64,000 nucleotides of DNA from Agapetus fuscipes (GCA_951799405.1 OX637342.1:15237298-15301297); one strand, 5' to 3'; counted from the first letter of the stretch, positions 1-10,385 are shown. Numbers and translations: made by a program. Notes: generated by a model not told the origin, from the letters alone.

Positions 1-59
1 GTCGTTTAGTAACTATGCCGTTCTAACCTGTCACTAAAAAAATAGAATTACGTGTGACT

Positions 60-305
60 CTACCACAGCGTTTACAAAAAATATGTAAGATAAAACGCTC
101 GCTACAGCCGCTATTATATTGTCTATACAATGAAAAATACAAAAAACGCAAGGGTTGAGTTTAAATGTAAACTTTTATACTTGATTTTTTTTTGTGGATT
201 ATCAGAGCAGCCTCAAGTATTTAACTTTCGGCTTAACTCAACCAAGGCGTTAACGAAATTATGAATGGAAACTAAAGCAGAGCCTCAACGGAGCGTTTAA
301 CATTC
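60..305. repeat. Diverged MITE-2-like repeat debris
   Basis: Contains the GCGTTTACAAAAAATATGT and AAAACGCTCGCTAC words that recur near 16350, 27830, 29240, 41700 and 45560. The copy is too diverged to delimit. I see no coding signal in the first 300 bases. Confidence 0.3.
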
Positions 306-427
306 AATACATTTTTGTAAAATTATATACTTGAGGTTCTGAATATTATGACTTTGCGTTACGCTTATACGAGTTGGAAATTTCAATACGAAGAAAATAA
401 TCTTTTTGATTTTGAATGCAACAACGT

Positions 428-1012
428 ATACATATTTTTTGTAAGTACATAGCATGTTCATTTGAGTTTGGTTTTTATTTGTAAGTACACAATCAGTTTT
501 CAAATTGTTTTGGTGAAACATTGTGGAATTCCATTTTAAATATGTGATTCAAAAAATATTAATAAATAATTTTTTTAGAACACTTCAATGAAAAAACTTT
601 GTTTTTATCCACTGTGAGTATTTATTTTTTGAAAAAACGTTTTCGGAGATCATTCTCCATCTTCAGTTTCTTATATACTAAACTTAAAACTAATAACAAG
701 ACATGCAATTTATGTGGGAGGGGGCGACATAAATTGCATGTCTTGTTATTAGTTTTAAGTTTAGTATATAAGAAACTGAAGATGGAGAATGATCTCCGAA
801 AACGTTTTTTCAAAAAATAAATACTCACAGTGGATAAAAACAAAGTTTTTTCATTGAAGTGTTCTAAAAATTATTTATTAATATTTTTTGAATCACATAT
901 TTACACAATCAGCATTTGTAAGCGCGAACTACACGTGTTTGTTTGTGGGCATACATCTGAGAGCTTTAAATGAATATATCCTTGCAACTTAGATTATAGA
1001 TTATAGATACAT
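428..1012 (+). repeat. RTE-tail copy split by a foldback insertion
   Basis: The pieces 428-496 and 902-1012 read as one RTE-tail 3' end: a GTTCATTTGAG block, then GTAAGTACACA, CAGCATTTGTAAGCGCGAAC, TGTGGGCATACATC, CTTGCAACTTAGATTATAG. The copy is interrupted at the CAGCATTTG word by the palindromic insert 497-901. The 11-base word TACACAATCAG is present on both sides (486-496 and 902-912). Confidence 0.65.
497..901. mobile_element. Foldback element A (two 175-bp inverted arms)
   Basis: Arms 540-715 and 727-900 are almost perfect reverse complements. They differ mainly by two T residues in a homopolymer, around an 11-base purine-rich loop (716-726). The open frames read through it on both strands are therefore mirror images and not genes. 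A 43-base unpaired segment (497-539) lies to the left. The 11-bp duplication TACACAATCAG flanks the whole, which indicates insertion as a unit. No transposase is present. The near identity of the arms suggests a recent inversion-duplication or ongoing arm homogenisation. Confidence 0.75.
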
Positions 1013-1017
1013 AGGCT

Positions 1018-1240
1018 TCCGTGGGTGGTATTAAGCTGACCACCCGCACTGTAAAAAATTATTCAATTTGCCAATGTCGCCCATGTTTCAATGTAGGTCA
1101 AAACAATCTGCATATTTTATGTTCATTTGAATTGCGAAAGTACACATGCAGCATTTCTAAGTTCGAACTAACACGTCTCTGCTTGCGGGCATGCATAAAT
1201 TATGAATCTCGAATCTTTGTCCATCTTTGCAACTTATCTT
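1018..1240 (+). repeat. RTE-tail copy, diverged
   Basis: Aligns to the RTE-tail family from GGTGGTATTAAGCTGACCAC through CACATGCAGCATTTCTAAG and GCGGGCATGCAT to a CTTTGCAACTTA end. It lacks the coding part of the parent LINE. Confidence 0.6.
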
Positions 1241-1819
1241 TCTTTAATATGAAAAAATAACTTTTTATTTTAATTTTTTAATTTTTTTTTCTAGTTTTTT
1301 TTTCATTTTTTTTAAACATGTTATACAAACCTTCGGCTGACGCATTTCATCTTTGCAACTTAAATTATAGATAAACAAATAAACTGCATACTTTATTTCA
1401 AATTGAATTTCAGTACTTATTGTATTATTTCTATCTTGTTGTTATTTGTTTATCTCTCAAAATAAACCATCAGTTAGCAATTATGATACAAGCATTTGTT
1501 TTTCTGGCGAGGATTATTCCGTTGCTAAGCCTTCTGCTAATACAACATCTGTTCTCCTTAATGTCATATTAATCTTTCAGAGATGAACCCTCCTTCCAAT
1601 AACTCATTTTCTTCTATTTTACTATAATACTTACAAATCTATTGATGCTTGTCTTTATATGTCTTGGGTTAATTAAGTTTAACGTCTTCAGATTCTTCAG
1701 TAAAAAAAAAGGATTAAATTTATCGTGATACAATTTATTTAAAAAATAACTTACTTATACTATAACTTGTTTTTGAAATGTTTCAGCAGAAACTTTGTAG
1801 AACTTCATTTTAAATTTTA

Positions 1820-1979
1820 AAAATGAAAATGAACTTTGTATTGTTATCCTATTTTATTTGTTATACTGAAGATGACCTAAAGGACGAAACCGGTCAACTC
1901 ATCATTATTTTGTTTGTGTTTAACAAATTAAAATAAATAAAATAAAATAGTAGAATAATACAAAGTTAATTTTCATTTT
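1820..1979. repeat. Palindrome F with hammerhead-like motif in its loop
   Basis: The left arm 1820-1863 and right arm 1921-1979 are imperfect reverse complements. They contain AACTTTGTATT on the left and AATACAAAGTTAATTTTC on the right. The loop holds the hammerhead-like motif listed separately at 1862-1899. The surrounding 1250-2117 is otherwise AT-rich and carries no gene I can recognise. Confidence 0.55.
1862..1899 (+). ncRNA. Hammerhead-like motif, helix I not paired
   Basis: Shows CTGAAGA at 1866, a weak helix II (CC/GG), GAAA at 1886, then CCGGTC. This gives a self-complementary ACCGGT helix III and a canonical C at the cleavage position. The four bases on either side do not pair as helix I, so this copy is probably inactive or needs a different fold. 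Confidence 0.4.
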
Positions 1980-2117
1980 CAAAAAATATAGGTAACTTGT
2001 TTGTATCAATCGATGAAATTCCCTTTAGGTATACATACTAGTACCTACTAGAGAACGGACTAGAACCCAATTTTGCTTGTCTAGATCCATCATACACACC
2101 CTCAAAAATGATGATAC

Positions 2118-2499
2118 TGTTATGTAAATATTAGAATAGGTATTAGTTATAGTTATAGGAATTCTGTATTATATTGTGTGGGTAGGAATCATTGAATAAA
2201 AATACTTGAAGCATCGAGAAATAATGATTACTACGCCTTTCTGGAACTGTCTAGCGAATATAGATCTAGATTGTACTGTTTTGAAGAGTATAAGAAGGGT
2301 GCGAGTTGCTTGCAGAGCCAGTATCCTACGAGCTTTGCAACTACATTGAACTAAGTTAACCAGTGAACAGAAACCAAGTGTAATGGAATAGTCGAGACTA
2401 CCTTTGTGAAAATAAATTATTAAAAGTGTAAAATAAACTACTGTATAAGAAGACCAGTATTTTTAATTGAAAGACTTTTGGAACCCTAAATTCGTAACA
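2118..2499 (+). mobile_element. Solo LTR, copy 1
   Basis: Begins TGTTATGTAA and ends GTAACA, flanked by the 4-bp direct repeat ATAC (2114-2117 and 2500-2503). Inside are a TATAAGAAGGGTGCGAG promoter-like stretch and AATAAA-type words near 2411. A related copy lies at 14212-14557. No internal gag-pol is present, so this is the product of LTR-LTR recombination. TG..CA-type ends and a 4-bp duplication are compatible with Ty3/gypsy, but the superfamily is inferred only. Confidence 0.65.
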
Positions 2500-2532
2500 A
2501 TACTGTATAAGGACGGTCTAGTCACCTGTGTG

Positions 2533-2795
2533 CGTGTACTATAATCTAAGTTGCAATGTTATATTACATCTATAATTCATATTAAATGCGTTCCCGTAAG
2601 CAGACACGTATATGTTCGCGATTAAACATACCGCATGTGGACTGAAAATATAAAAAACCCAATCTGAAATGAACATAAGCCTTTCAACTTTCGCCGAGCT
2701 TCCCTGAAAGCAGGGGGGACATTGGCAAAATGAAACATGTTTTTACAGTATGGGTGGTCAGCCTCATATCAACCTTTAAGTTAAGAAATGATTTA
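2533..2795 (-). repeat. RTE-tail copy
   Basis: In reverse orientation it carries the family words: TATAATCTAAGTTGCAA at its 3' end, then CCGCATGTGG, AACCCAATCTGAAATGAAC, CCGAGCTTCCCTGAAAGC, ACAGTATGGGTGGTCAGCC and CAACCTTTAAG. It is complete for the non-coding tail. Confidence 0.7.
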
Positions 2796-3439
2796 TGAAC
2801 AAAATTTCACATCAGGCCGTGGATCCTGAGATGGGTGTGTCCAGCACCGTGCATAAAAACCTGGTAAAAAGTAAATAGATAGATGTACATACTTATTTTA
2901 GGATTTATGAGCTGATATTATGAAGTTTTTGCTTGAATCAGAGATTGAGAAATCTCAATCAAATAAGATGAAATAAATAGGTCTTAGAGAAACTTCTAAC
3001 CCATTATTTAAATTTGATATTTCGTGACTTGTGGCACTCCCAGGTATGGTGATACTATTTTTTAAGTATTTTATTCATAGAAATACATAATATTGTTATT
3101 TTCATTCCTTGTACCTTGTTCTATACTATAAGTAGTAGTACTCAGTTCATCTCTAGGCTTTTCTCGTCTCGAGGGGTGCACAAACTTTCCCCCATCGAGA
3201 CTTAGGTACAGCTAACTCGATTTCTGTCTCGCAAACACTGCCAACTTACCTCTCCTTCCTATGAGACATCTTCTTTTCCACTCTACTTCATGCCGAGGGT
3301 AACTGGCTGGTACTCTCATCGAAATATAATAAGGTAGAATAGAAACTGGCAATTTTACTCTATGGCATGGAAGGGTGAACATTAACCCAGTGCCTCAAAA
3401 ATAAAATCACTGCGTTTGACTGGTCTGCAGTCTATTGGT

Positions 3440-3757
3440 ATCGCTTCAGACTCAGACATACCTCAGTTAGTAGAGTGCTCGTATTCCATGACAAGAGCTC
3501 AGGTTCGAATCACACCAAGGGTGTCAGAAATGATTTCCCGTTGCGGTGTTTATTTCAATACGAAAATAAAATACCGGCCAAGTTTATTCAACCTTCACAA
3601 GAAATGAGTACCTACCAGCCACCTCCAAAGCATGGGAAACCCCTCCCTTCAACCTAAGTGGTTGGCGTAGGGCCGCCCCCCTTACCTTTAAAATAAATAG
3701 GTTCCACTTGCCACATGTTAAACTCTTCAGGAAGAACGCCATAAGAAGTTTATTTTT
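3440..3757 (+). mobile_element. SINE-A copy
   Basis: The tRNA-like head has a box A remnant (CCTCAGTTAGTAGAG) and box B (GGTTCGAATC). The SINE-A body follows: GTGTCAGAAATGATTTCCCG, CGGTGTTTATTTCAA, GAAATGAGTACC, a GTGGTTGGCGTAGGGCC block and CTTCAGGAAGAACGCC. It ends in AT-rich sequence. The preceding 2800-3440 contains nothing I can identify. Confidence 0.75.
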
Positions 3758-3892
3758 ATATTTATTTTTTATTTTTTAATTAAAAAAAATGGATTTGTGA
3801 AGAGAAATGCAATTCACCAATCTATTCTGCCTGGCCAGAAACAGGTATTAATATCATCAATTAATAATTCATTATTGTTTATTTTCATTAAT

Positions 3893-4027
3893 AAATAATT
3901 ACCCAATAACATCTGTTAAACCAGGGTCAAAGTTATGGTCAAATGACCCAGGCGGGGATCGAACCAGCGTTACTCTATTCCAAGCATGCTAGAAAGATCA
4001 ACTCACTCGGCTCCCTCGGCCATAACA
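3893..4027 (-). mobile_element. SINE-C (tRNA-like head) copy
   Basis: On the minus strand a tRNA-like head has an A-box region GGGAGCCGAGTGAGTTGATC and box B TGGTTCGATCC. The tail runs through TTGACCATAACTTTGACC and TAACAGATGTTATTGGG. A second copy is at 44515-44645. The two share the ATAATTACCC and CATCTGTT blocks. Confidence 0.5.
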
Positions 4028-4029
4028 CC

Positions 4030-4078
4030 GACAACTACAGTTACAGTTATACTATATGTATAGCCTAGTTGCGTTCTT
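4030..4078 (+). repeat. SINE-A 3' end fragment
   Basis: The words ACTATATGTATAGCCTAGTT and GCGTT match the last 35 bases of SINE-A. No body is attached. Confidence 0.4.
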
Positions 4079-4440
4079 TAAATATATTTAATTTTAGAAC
4101 AAAACCTTAGGTGCCGTATTTGATTCTTTTCGTCTCAATTAGCCTGTTCTAAGAGAGTTAATTTTCCATTGGCCTTCACCCAATACCTCGGAAGTCATCC
4201 TAAAATTTCTTTTCACGGCGTCTTTGCTAGATAATTGAATTTTTCACAGCAGCGGAATGGACGCCCGTGTATTTTCGGACCCTCCCTCAAGTCGCTCCTC
4301 GACATTATAGATTTTTCCGGGGCAATTAAAAAGACGGCTAAATAAAAAAGGAAAAGTGTTTTTCACTCTCAGAGGCTCGGGGCTTAAATGAAAAGTGCCT
4401 AATTGGATCAAAAAGATATTTTGCTTTCATTTTTTTAGAT

Positions 4441-4670
4441 TACACGTGATGTTTATGTATTTTTTTTTTTATCATTGTATACTGAAATAAATGGTTCACT
4501 TTCACAATGCAACCCCTGTTTCATGCAATATGAAAAAAATATAATTTTATATATTCAAATTACACGTGATGTTATATATATATATTTTTTTTATCATTTT
4601 ATACTGAAATAAATGGTTCACTTTGACAATGCAACCCCTGTTTCATGGAAGGTGAAAAAAATATTATTTA
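4441..4670 (+). repeat. 120-bp tandem duplication containing an RTE-tail fragment
   Basis: TACACGTGATGTT occurs at 4441 and again at 4561, and each is followed by T-rich sequence, ATACTGAAATAAATGGTTCA and GCAACCCCTGTTTCATG. The unit is 120 bp. The second copy contains a TATATATA run. The GGTTCACTTT..CCCCTGTTTCA core comes from RTE-tail. Confidence 0.65.
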
Positions 4671-4677
4671 TATTTTC

Positions 4678-4855
4678 GGAAATGCTCTACGCTGGGTGGA
4701 AAATATCATATTACAAAAGACTGTTCACTGAGGGTCCATCCACCCTAACAGCAACTGGGTCTTGCTTGAGAATTGGCGCTTTCTACAACGACGACCAAGC
4801 TCGCAGAGGGCTCTTCAAGTGTGATACACACAAAAACTAACTGTTAGTGAACTAA
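4678..4855 (+). mobile_element. SINE-B1, 3' part
   Basis: Starts in the SINE-B body (ATGCTCTACGCTGGGTGGAA), continues with GGGTCCATCCACC, AGCAACTGGGTCTTGCTTGA and ACGACCAAGCTCGCAGAGG. It ends with the La-type tail GTGTGATACACACAAAAAC. The tRNA head is missing. Confidence 0.65.
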
Positions 4856-5009
4856 TTATAAGCAAGTGTTGATAAACAAGTTCTGAACTACATGATCTTC
4901 GCACTCTTTCTCGTAGAAAATAGTGAAATGGGACATTTATCTGAGAAACCCGTGTTAGCTTAATCTGACATTTAGTCAGTTTTTTTTCTTTTGAGTTATC
5001 GATATCATT

Positions 5010-5205
5010 ACATGCTGGAGTAATGTTTTCCGGGATCTGTTGCCGTGGCCTGTGGAAGCTGGAGCTTCTGGACGTTTCGCGCATTTCTACGATCTGCTTC
5101 TTCAGCGTGAAGTATGATGATGAAGATAATCTCAATGAGAACTGTGTGAAACGCTACAGACCATGGCAACATTTCCCGAAAAACATCACTCCAGCATCAT
5201 CAGCC
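5010..5205. repeat. Inverted repeat H with hammerhead-like centre
   Basis: The arm near 5011-5054 (ATGCTGGAGTAATG, CCGTGGCCTGT) and the arm near 5157-5200 (ACAGACCATGG, CATCACTCCAGCAT) are diverged reverse complements. Between them, on the minus strand, is a CTGAAGA..GAAACGTC motif (see 5065-5112). The arrangement resembles palindromes D and F in another sequence family. The rest of 4860-6040 shows no recognisable gene. Confidence 0.4.
5065..5112 (-). ncRNA. Hammerhead-like motif, diverged
   Basis: The minus strand reads CTGAAGA, then a long helix II candidate with GC ends, then GAAA, ACGT and C. Helix I would be G-C next to the core, then an internal loop, then CTTC/GAAG. Core bases fit, but helix II is loose. 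Confidence 0.35.
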
Positions 5206-6046
5206 GGCCGTGTAAGCCTAAAACTCCAATATCATTACATGTTTACACCTGTTTGAGGCCAGGATGATTTCAGTCGGAGAATTTAGGCCTTAATTAAAAA
5301 AAATTATAAAGCTTTTAGCACTCAAAATTCAAAGCAGTGCTTATTTTGATAGCAACATTCATTTGCAATTCCACGTCTCTTCTAGGGGATTTGGCACATG
5401 ATAAGATTAGGGGTCTAAGCGGCGCTTCAGACCGCGGCATCTTATTCAACCCTTCCAGCCCCGGCTATCTTCCAACAATAACAAAAAATTATTCATTCAT
5501 AAATACCCATAGTAAAGAAGAAAAAAGCCTAGCTAATAGGGCACTCAATTAGACATAGCACCTTTTTTTAACAACATCTTCAAAGGGAAAATCTTGGAAA
5601 GACAAACTAGAGGTCATAGATGTGAAGCGGCTCATGGATGTTTCCCCCTATTCGCATCTCAAGAGGATAGCAACAGACAGATCGACAAATGGCTGACACA
5701 ACAAGGCACTGCCTTTAGAAGATGATGATGACCTATAGCAACAATACGTTATGCAATTTTGCTAAAGTGAATCCCAACCCAGAACATATTTTATAATCGA
5801 AATGTATGCAAATCGAATAAACTGTAAATTAAATGCAAGAACAATTTTTAAATTGTGCAAAATTATCGCTTGCTTTCATTTTTACGTAAATATTTCTTAC
5901 CGTTCTTACTGATGTTTTTTTTTACTTCTTTCATATTATTGAAAACAGTTTAATCTGCTATGAAGCTATCAAAGGGTGATTCATAAATACAAAAATAAAT
6001 TCGAATCCCTTTATTCCTCAATTCTTTCCTGTATGACAAGCTATAT

Positions 6047-6935
6047 ATATATACAAGGATAATTTATTTATAAGGTACACATAATTGAAGAGCGCCGTTT
6101 TTGTGTGTGTCACACCTCAAGGGCCCTCTCAAATCACGGATAAGATTTTTTGTAAAGATGCGTCTTTAGTGCTCCTTTAAAGACACCAACAGTTTCTGCC
6201 TTCCTCACATTAGGTGGTAGTCTGTTCCACTCCATTGGGCCCGCAAACCGGAAAGCACGGTCCCCAAAATTAGTGCGTGTCTGACGTAACGGCTGGACTA
6301 AGTCAACCACCCCACACCCTGCAGATCTGAGAGTTTGGCGTCTCAAATCTATCTCAATAGGTGAGAACATGTCAGACAGGTATGAAGGAGCCGTACCATT
6401 GACAGCTTTGTAAACCATCAAACAAACACGGTAGACCACCCTCTCCGGAAAACGAAGCCAATGCAGTTCTTTCAACAATGGAGTAATATGATTAAATTTG
6501 GACATCCCGAAAATGAGTCTTGCTGCAGAGTTCAGCACAGATTGTAGTCGGCTGAACTGTTTTTTCGGCTGACCTATATACAGCGTTGAGCAATAGTCAA
6601 CCCGAGACATCACAAAAGCGTTAACCAGGGTCCTGACCGCCCCTGATGGTAAACATCTCCTGATTGCCTTAATCTGGCGAAGTTCAAAAAACGAGGAGGA
6701 TACCGTGTTATTCAACTGCTCTCCCATTGTGAGGTTCCGATCCAGTGTGACTCCTAGAAGTCTCACTGAATCTGACGGCTGAATCAGCTGTCCCCCAATG
6801 GAGAGTGGTACGCGAGTTGTCAGGAGATGATCACGCCTGGACGTAGCCGCCCACATAATTTCCGTCTTACCCATGTTAAGGATTAGGCCATTGCTTGTCA
6901 TCCATTCACCGATCTCCGCAATGCAAGCTATAGTA
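6047..6935 (-). mobile_element. 5'-truncated CR1/L2-like LINE (La, copy 1)
   Basis: Holds the C-terminal third of a reverse transcriptase ORF plus about 90 bases of 3' UTR. The UTR reads, on the minus strand, GAGAGGGCCC, TTGAGGTGTGACACACAC, AAAAACGGCGCTC, then AATAAATTATCC, and ends at a TATATATATATA run. This UTR block is the same as the SINE-B1 tail. The 5' break is near 6935, inside the RT coding region. Confidence 0.75.
6134..6933 (-). pseudogene. La LINE reverse transcriptase, C-terminal fragment
   Basis: The open frame of about 255 residues continues a few codons upstream of its first Met (IAEIGEWM..). Visible family features are NMGKTEIMW and VRLLGVTLDRNLT (the region after the YxDD motif), then FVMSRVDYCSTLY, LNSAARLIFG and HWLRFPERVVYRVCLMVYK. 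The C-terminal signature is FGDRAFRFAGPMEWNRLP and FKGALKTHLYKKSYP, as in CR1/L2-type LINEs. The catalytic palm and the endonuclease are missing, so the product would be inactive. There are no internal stops in this stretch, which suggests a fairly young insertion. The only relative in the window with the same frame is at 62638-63279. Confidence 0.8.
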
Positions 6936-7422
6936 GCAAATGTTGTTAATTTCTAAATTTTTTCGCCAAAAAACTATTTTTTTACCTTTGACAGACATCA
7001 AAAGTTCTGCTTTGGTATACATACAAAATAAAACATCGTTGTCACTCAATCCATCCAGAAAAGTTTTACAATTGCATGAATTGTCTTAGCATCCTATAAA
7101 TCAAATATGAAAATGAGCGTGCCCATATTTTTGATGACCAAAATTGTATTTATATAGGTATGTAACAATTGACTGGAGGTCTTCGTGGGCCTAATTTAGG
7201 AGCGAAGTCCTTGATGGGTTAAGCAGCGTGGCATAACCTCAGACTTAAGTGTTGCTTAAAAGCGCATTCCGGGCAACAAAAACAATTAGTACGCTTGCTT
7301 GTCTGAGTGCAAAGCGTTCCATACAAACAGGCATTTGAGAAGAAATAGTTTTTCCACTTCCTAGGGAAGACGAAACGTCTCTTCAACTTATTTATGATTT
7401 CATACAATTTTAATATTTATAA

Positions 7423-7725
7423 TGATTCCTGTGCGGGGGGCATTCTACATTTCAGAGACTTTAGAGGTATATGACACTTGTTGTAGTGCCGCAGAGGTGT
7501 TGGTAGTGTGGCGGTTGATGTCTTGATAATAATAATAATAAACACAGAATTAATATAGCGCCTTTTATGACAATGTGTCACTACAAAGGCGCTTGTCCAT
7601 ATGATTGGACGAAGAGGTGAGTCTTGAGACTTCTTTTAAATTGCGTCTCCAAATCCAGTTCCCTCAGTGTGTCAGGAAAAGCATTCCAGGTCATTGAAGC
7701 GGCTGCCTTGAATGCCCTGCAGTGG
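7423..7725 (-). mobile_element. LINE (Lb-type) 3' end
   Basis: The minus strand encodes a C-terminal LINE signature (FKAAASMTWNAFPDTL, then LKTHLF), then a stop. A 3' UTR follows with (TAA)n at 7530-7546, GACATCAACCGCCAC, ACCTCTGCGGCACTACAACA, AGTGTCAT and a CCCGCACAGGA end. The last 90 bases equal the SINE-B2 tail. 6940-7420 shows no recognised feature. Confidence 0.6.
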
Positions 7726-8401
7726 CGTGCCTACGGTTTCTGCCATGCGCATGCTGGATAATTAAAGTTGCACGAAATCACAAATAATAAATCTTACCCC
7801 TTTGTTTCTTTCCTCAGTGTTTCTCAATCTCTTCAGACTGCGATTTTGGATTAATTAATAAATCTTTACATACTTAAGATCCTTACTGAGTACAACTATA
7901 TTTTCACAGGAATTCATTGTTTACTATAAAAACCGGATTCTCGATCGCAAACAAGCAATAAGTTATTTATTATGATATTTGAACCTGACGCGACAGTGTT
8001 TTCAAAACACAATACATAAGTCATTCATAAATCTGTCAACAGCTTCAGTCTGGAATCGTAAAATTTAATCGACGAAAAGCTTAGCCTATCCGAATATTAT
8101 TATCATGCGCACTCCAAGCCACAGCTTCAAGCAATATCTGTGAATGTGTGTTTTAATTTAGAATTAAAAGAGCTTAAGCGACTATATTCATACAAACTTA
8201 CAGAGGTCAAGCTTTTTCATACGTTAAACAAAGACAGGCATACAATTCTCAATCACGTTTGAAGAACAGAGTTTCGTTCGGCAATGACTAATATTAATAT
8301 CCCACTTTACCTCACAGATGGCAGTAGCAGGAATATTGATGTATATCTTAAATCTACTCAAAAATATTCATTATTTTCATTTCTGAGGGTACGCATGCTT
8401 A

Positions 8402-8835
8402 GCTTTTTAGCTTGTAAGGTAGTCACGCCACTGATGCCCTGTCTCCAAAAACAGTGTGGGGTCTTCTTGCTGGGACTTCCAGGCAGCTGCTTCTTGATGC
8501 AGCTGACCTCAGTGTTTGTCCACGCAAGGTTCTTTTGTAACAGAGCCGTTAGCTGCGTAGTGTTGTGTTGTGTGTTACGTTGGCTTTGTTTTGAGACACT
8601 GAAAGGAAGTGGCGATTGATATTGGTTTTAAATAGGAATAGGTTGAATTGCGGTGGGAACACAGATACCGGTAACTCGTTACATAAGCGGGTAGTTTAGC
8701 AAAATTGTGAAAACACCCAGTTCTTATGGTTTTGATATCGACTGCAAAGGGATAGATGTGAGTCGTTCTACGGGTTGCCTTGTGGTGATGAGAGGAGGGG
8801 GTATAAGTGAGGATATTTCATCAGAATAGACACAA
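8402..8835 (-). pseudogene. LINE ORF2 C-terminal remnant (Lb)
   Basis: Read on the minus strand, fragments such as THIYPFAVDIKTIRT, FAKLPAYVTSYRYLC and NINRHFLSV-like sequence resemble the C-terminal RT tail (Pxxxxx..RT..xFxx..LPxxV) of CR1-like LINEs. Reading frames are interrupted. The segment 8545-8625 matches 42645-42720 (TTGGCTTTGTTTTGA and ACACTGAAAGGAA shared), which links it to the Lb 3' end. The plus-strand open frame over this region is antisense and not a gene. Confidence 0.45.
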
Positions 8836-8988
8836 TTATTGTGGTCTCCAATACTAGTAAATAGCTTGTAATTGCGGGTAATTCATCAAATTTAATTAAG
8901 AAAAGTTTTAGAGTTTGTGTAGCGACATTGTGAAGATTCGTAAAAAAATAATAATGTTAAAATAAAACACAAAGTTTTCCAGTTATGA

Positions 8989-9320
8989 ATTACTGTAACT
9001 GTAACTCTGTCGCCATTCCGCTAGAGGTGGCCAGAGACTCTGCAGAGCTGCCTCCATTTTTCCTATTCTTACATACCTCTTTCAATTCATTCACATCCAT
9101 CACCTTTTTCATGCATTTTCTTCTTTTACGCTCACTTTGTATATCCCATTCTTTCACAATCTCCTCAGTTCTCAATCTGATCACTCCATACTTTTCTCGG
9201 TCGTCCCTTCCCTCTTTTTCCTTTCACAATTTCTTTGTATACATACTTTGTCAGTCTATCATCATTCATTCTTTCCACATGCCCAAACCATCTCATCACA
9301 TTCTTTTGTACCTTATTAAT
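8989..9320 (-). mobile_element. RTE-type LINE, 5'-truncated copy
   Basis: Nearly identical to the 3' end of the RTE at 58237-61236, from the GTAACTGTAACTCTGTCGCC end through the coding region. Similarity stops at about 9306. The preserved peptide RWFGHVERMNDDRLTKYVYK ends in a frameshift caused by a 7-base duplication (GTTCTCA near 9172-9178). The other frame resumes EEIVKEWDIQSERKRRK. 9325-9780 is AT-rich with no gene seen. Confidence 0.75.
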
Positions 9321-9980
9321 TACATTATTAATTTTAAGTAGGAGATTAACAAATAAATTTATGATACAAAATAAGACAAAATAGTTACTCGATTTCATTT
9401 TAAAAAGGATTGGTGTATTAATACTGTGAGAATTCATTATATTTTTTTGAAAGACGTTTACAAAAATACATACATTAGATAAGTGATGACGGTTAGAAAT
9501 CCATTCACATCTTTATTTAAAAAAAAAGGAACAATACGCATATTTTCAGGAAAATAACGCACAAAACGTAACACCGTTTATTTTCACCATTTTCCAATAC
9601 GTGGTTCAAATAGAAAAAAAAACTATTTTCCTTTATATTTTTCAGAAAAAAAATATTAAAGTGCCTTCATATGTTCAAGTATTATGAATGAAATTGACTA
9701 AATCGCTTAATTGATTTGTTATTTGTTCCAGTTACTTAACAAAGAAGAAAGAGTCATAAATTTAGCGGTAACAAGGTCCATAAAAAGTATTGACTCGCCA
9801 GACTTTGACATGTTGTCGGAAAATGATAGAGGTCAAACAAAAACCGCTCGATAACGAGCGTCGCTTATCTTATGCGACTCTTTATGAACTAGGTGAAGGC
9901 TATCAAAGCCTTATAAGATGCTGCCAAGATAAACTGAGGATGTGCTTCAAGCTTTCTGATGATTCTACATGTTCTACATG

Positions 9981-10385
9981 ACCGGTCCGTAGTCCAGTGG
10001 CAACACTTCGGACTCGTAAATGGAAGGTAGTGGGTTCGAATCCCGGCGGAGCACAAAAAACATATCATTTATATTTTCAAATTTGCTCTTCGCTGGGTAG
10101 CAAAATTAATAAACCTTTACCAAAAACCGGTCATCAAAAGGTCCATCTAACCTTATAGCAACTGGGTTTTGCTTGAGAATTGGCGCTTTCTACAGCGACG
10201 ACTATTGTAGGTCCACATGCGGCATGTGTTAGCGCGAAATTATACATATCTGCTTGTGGGAATGCATTTAATATAAAACTTAAATGATATATATCTTTGC
10301 AGCTTAGATTAGATTAGATTAGACGACCAAGCTTGCAGAGGTCTCTTGATCTGTGATACACACAAAAACAGCGCTCACCAAATGA
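9981..10385 (+). mobile_element. SINE-B1 with nested RTE-tail
   Basis: The full tRNA-like head has ACCGGTCCGTAGTCCAGTGG, ACTCGTAAATGG and box B GGGTTCGAATCCC. The body has GCTCTTCGCTGGGT and GCAACTGGGTTTTGCTTGAG. It is split at the GACGACCAAGC word by an RTE-tail end (10205-10322) and resumes as ACGACCAAGCTTGCAGAGG, TGTGATACACACAAAAACAG and CGCTCACCAAATGAATCA. The head resembles a tRNA but is not a functional tRNA gene. Confidence 0.8.
10205..10322 (+). mobile_element. RTE-tail fragment nested in SINE-B1
   Basis: Begins TTGTAGGTCCACATGCGGCA and ends with TTAGATTAGATTAGATTAGA. The short word ACGAC occurs on both sides and is a likely target duplication. This dates the RTE-tail insertion after the SINE-B1. 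An almost identical end is found at 32047-32164. Confidence 0.7.

Noticed and set aside
599..843. Nearly identical 73-residue frames on both strands.
   Set aside because: They are mirror images caused by foldback A, not two genes.
1862..1899. Active hammerhead ribozyme.
   Set aside because: The core and cleavage base are present, but the flanks do not form helix I, so activity is not supported for this copy.
9790..9981. 63-residue frame with a CTCGATAACGAG palindrome.
   Set aside because: The short inverted word is too small to define an element and the frame has no recognisable feature.
9981..10055. tRNA-like sequence with boxes A and B.
   Set aside because: It is the head of SINE-B. The body and tail follow and the cloverleaf is incomplete. 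The same applies to the other SINE-A, SINE-B and SINE-C heads.
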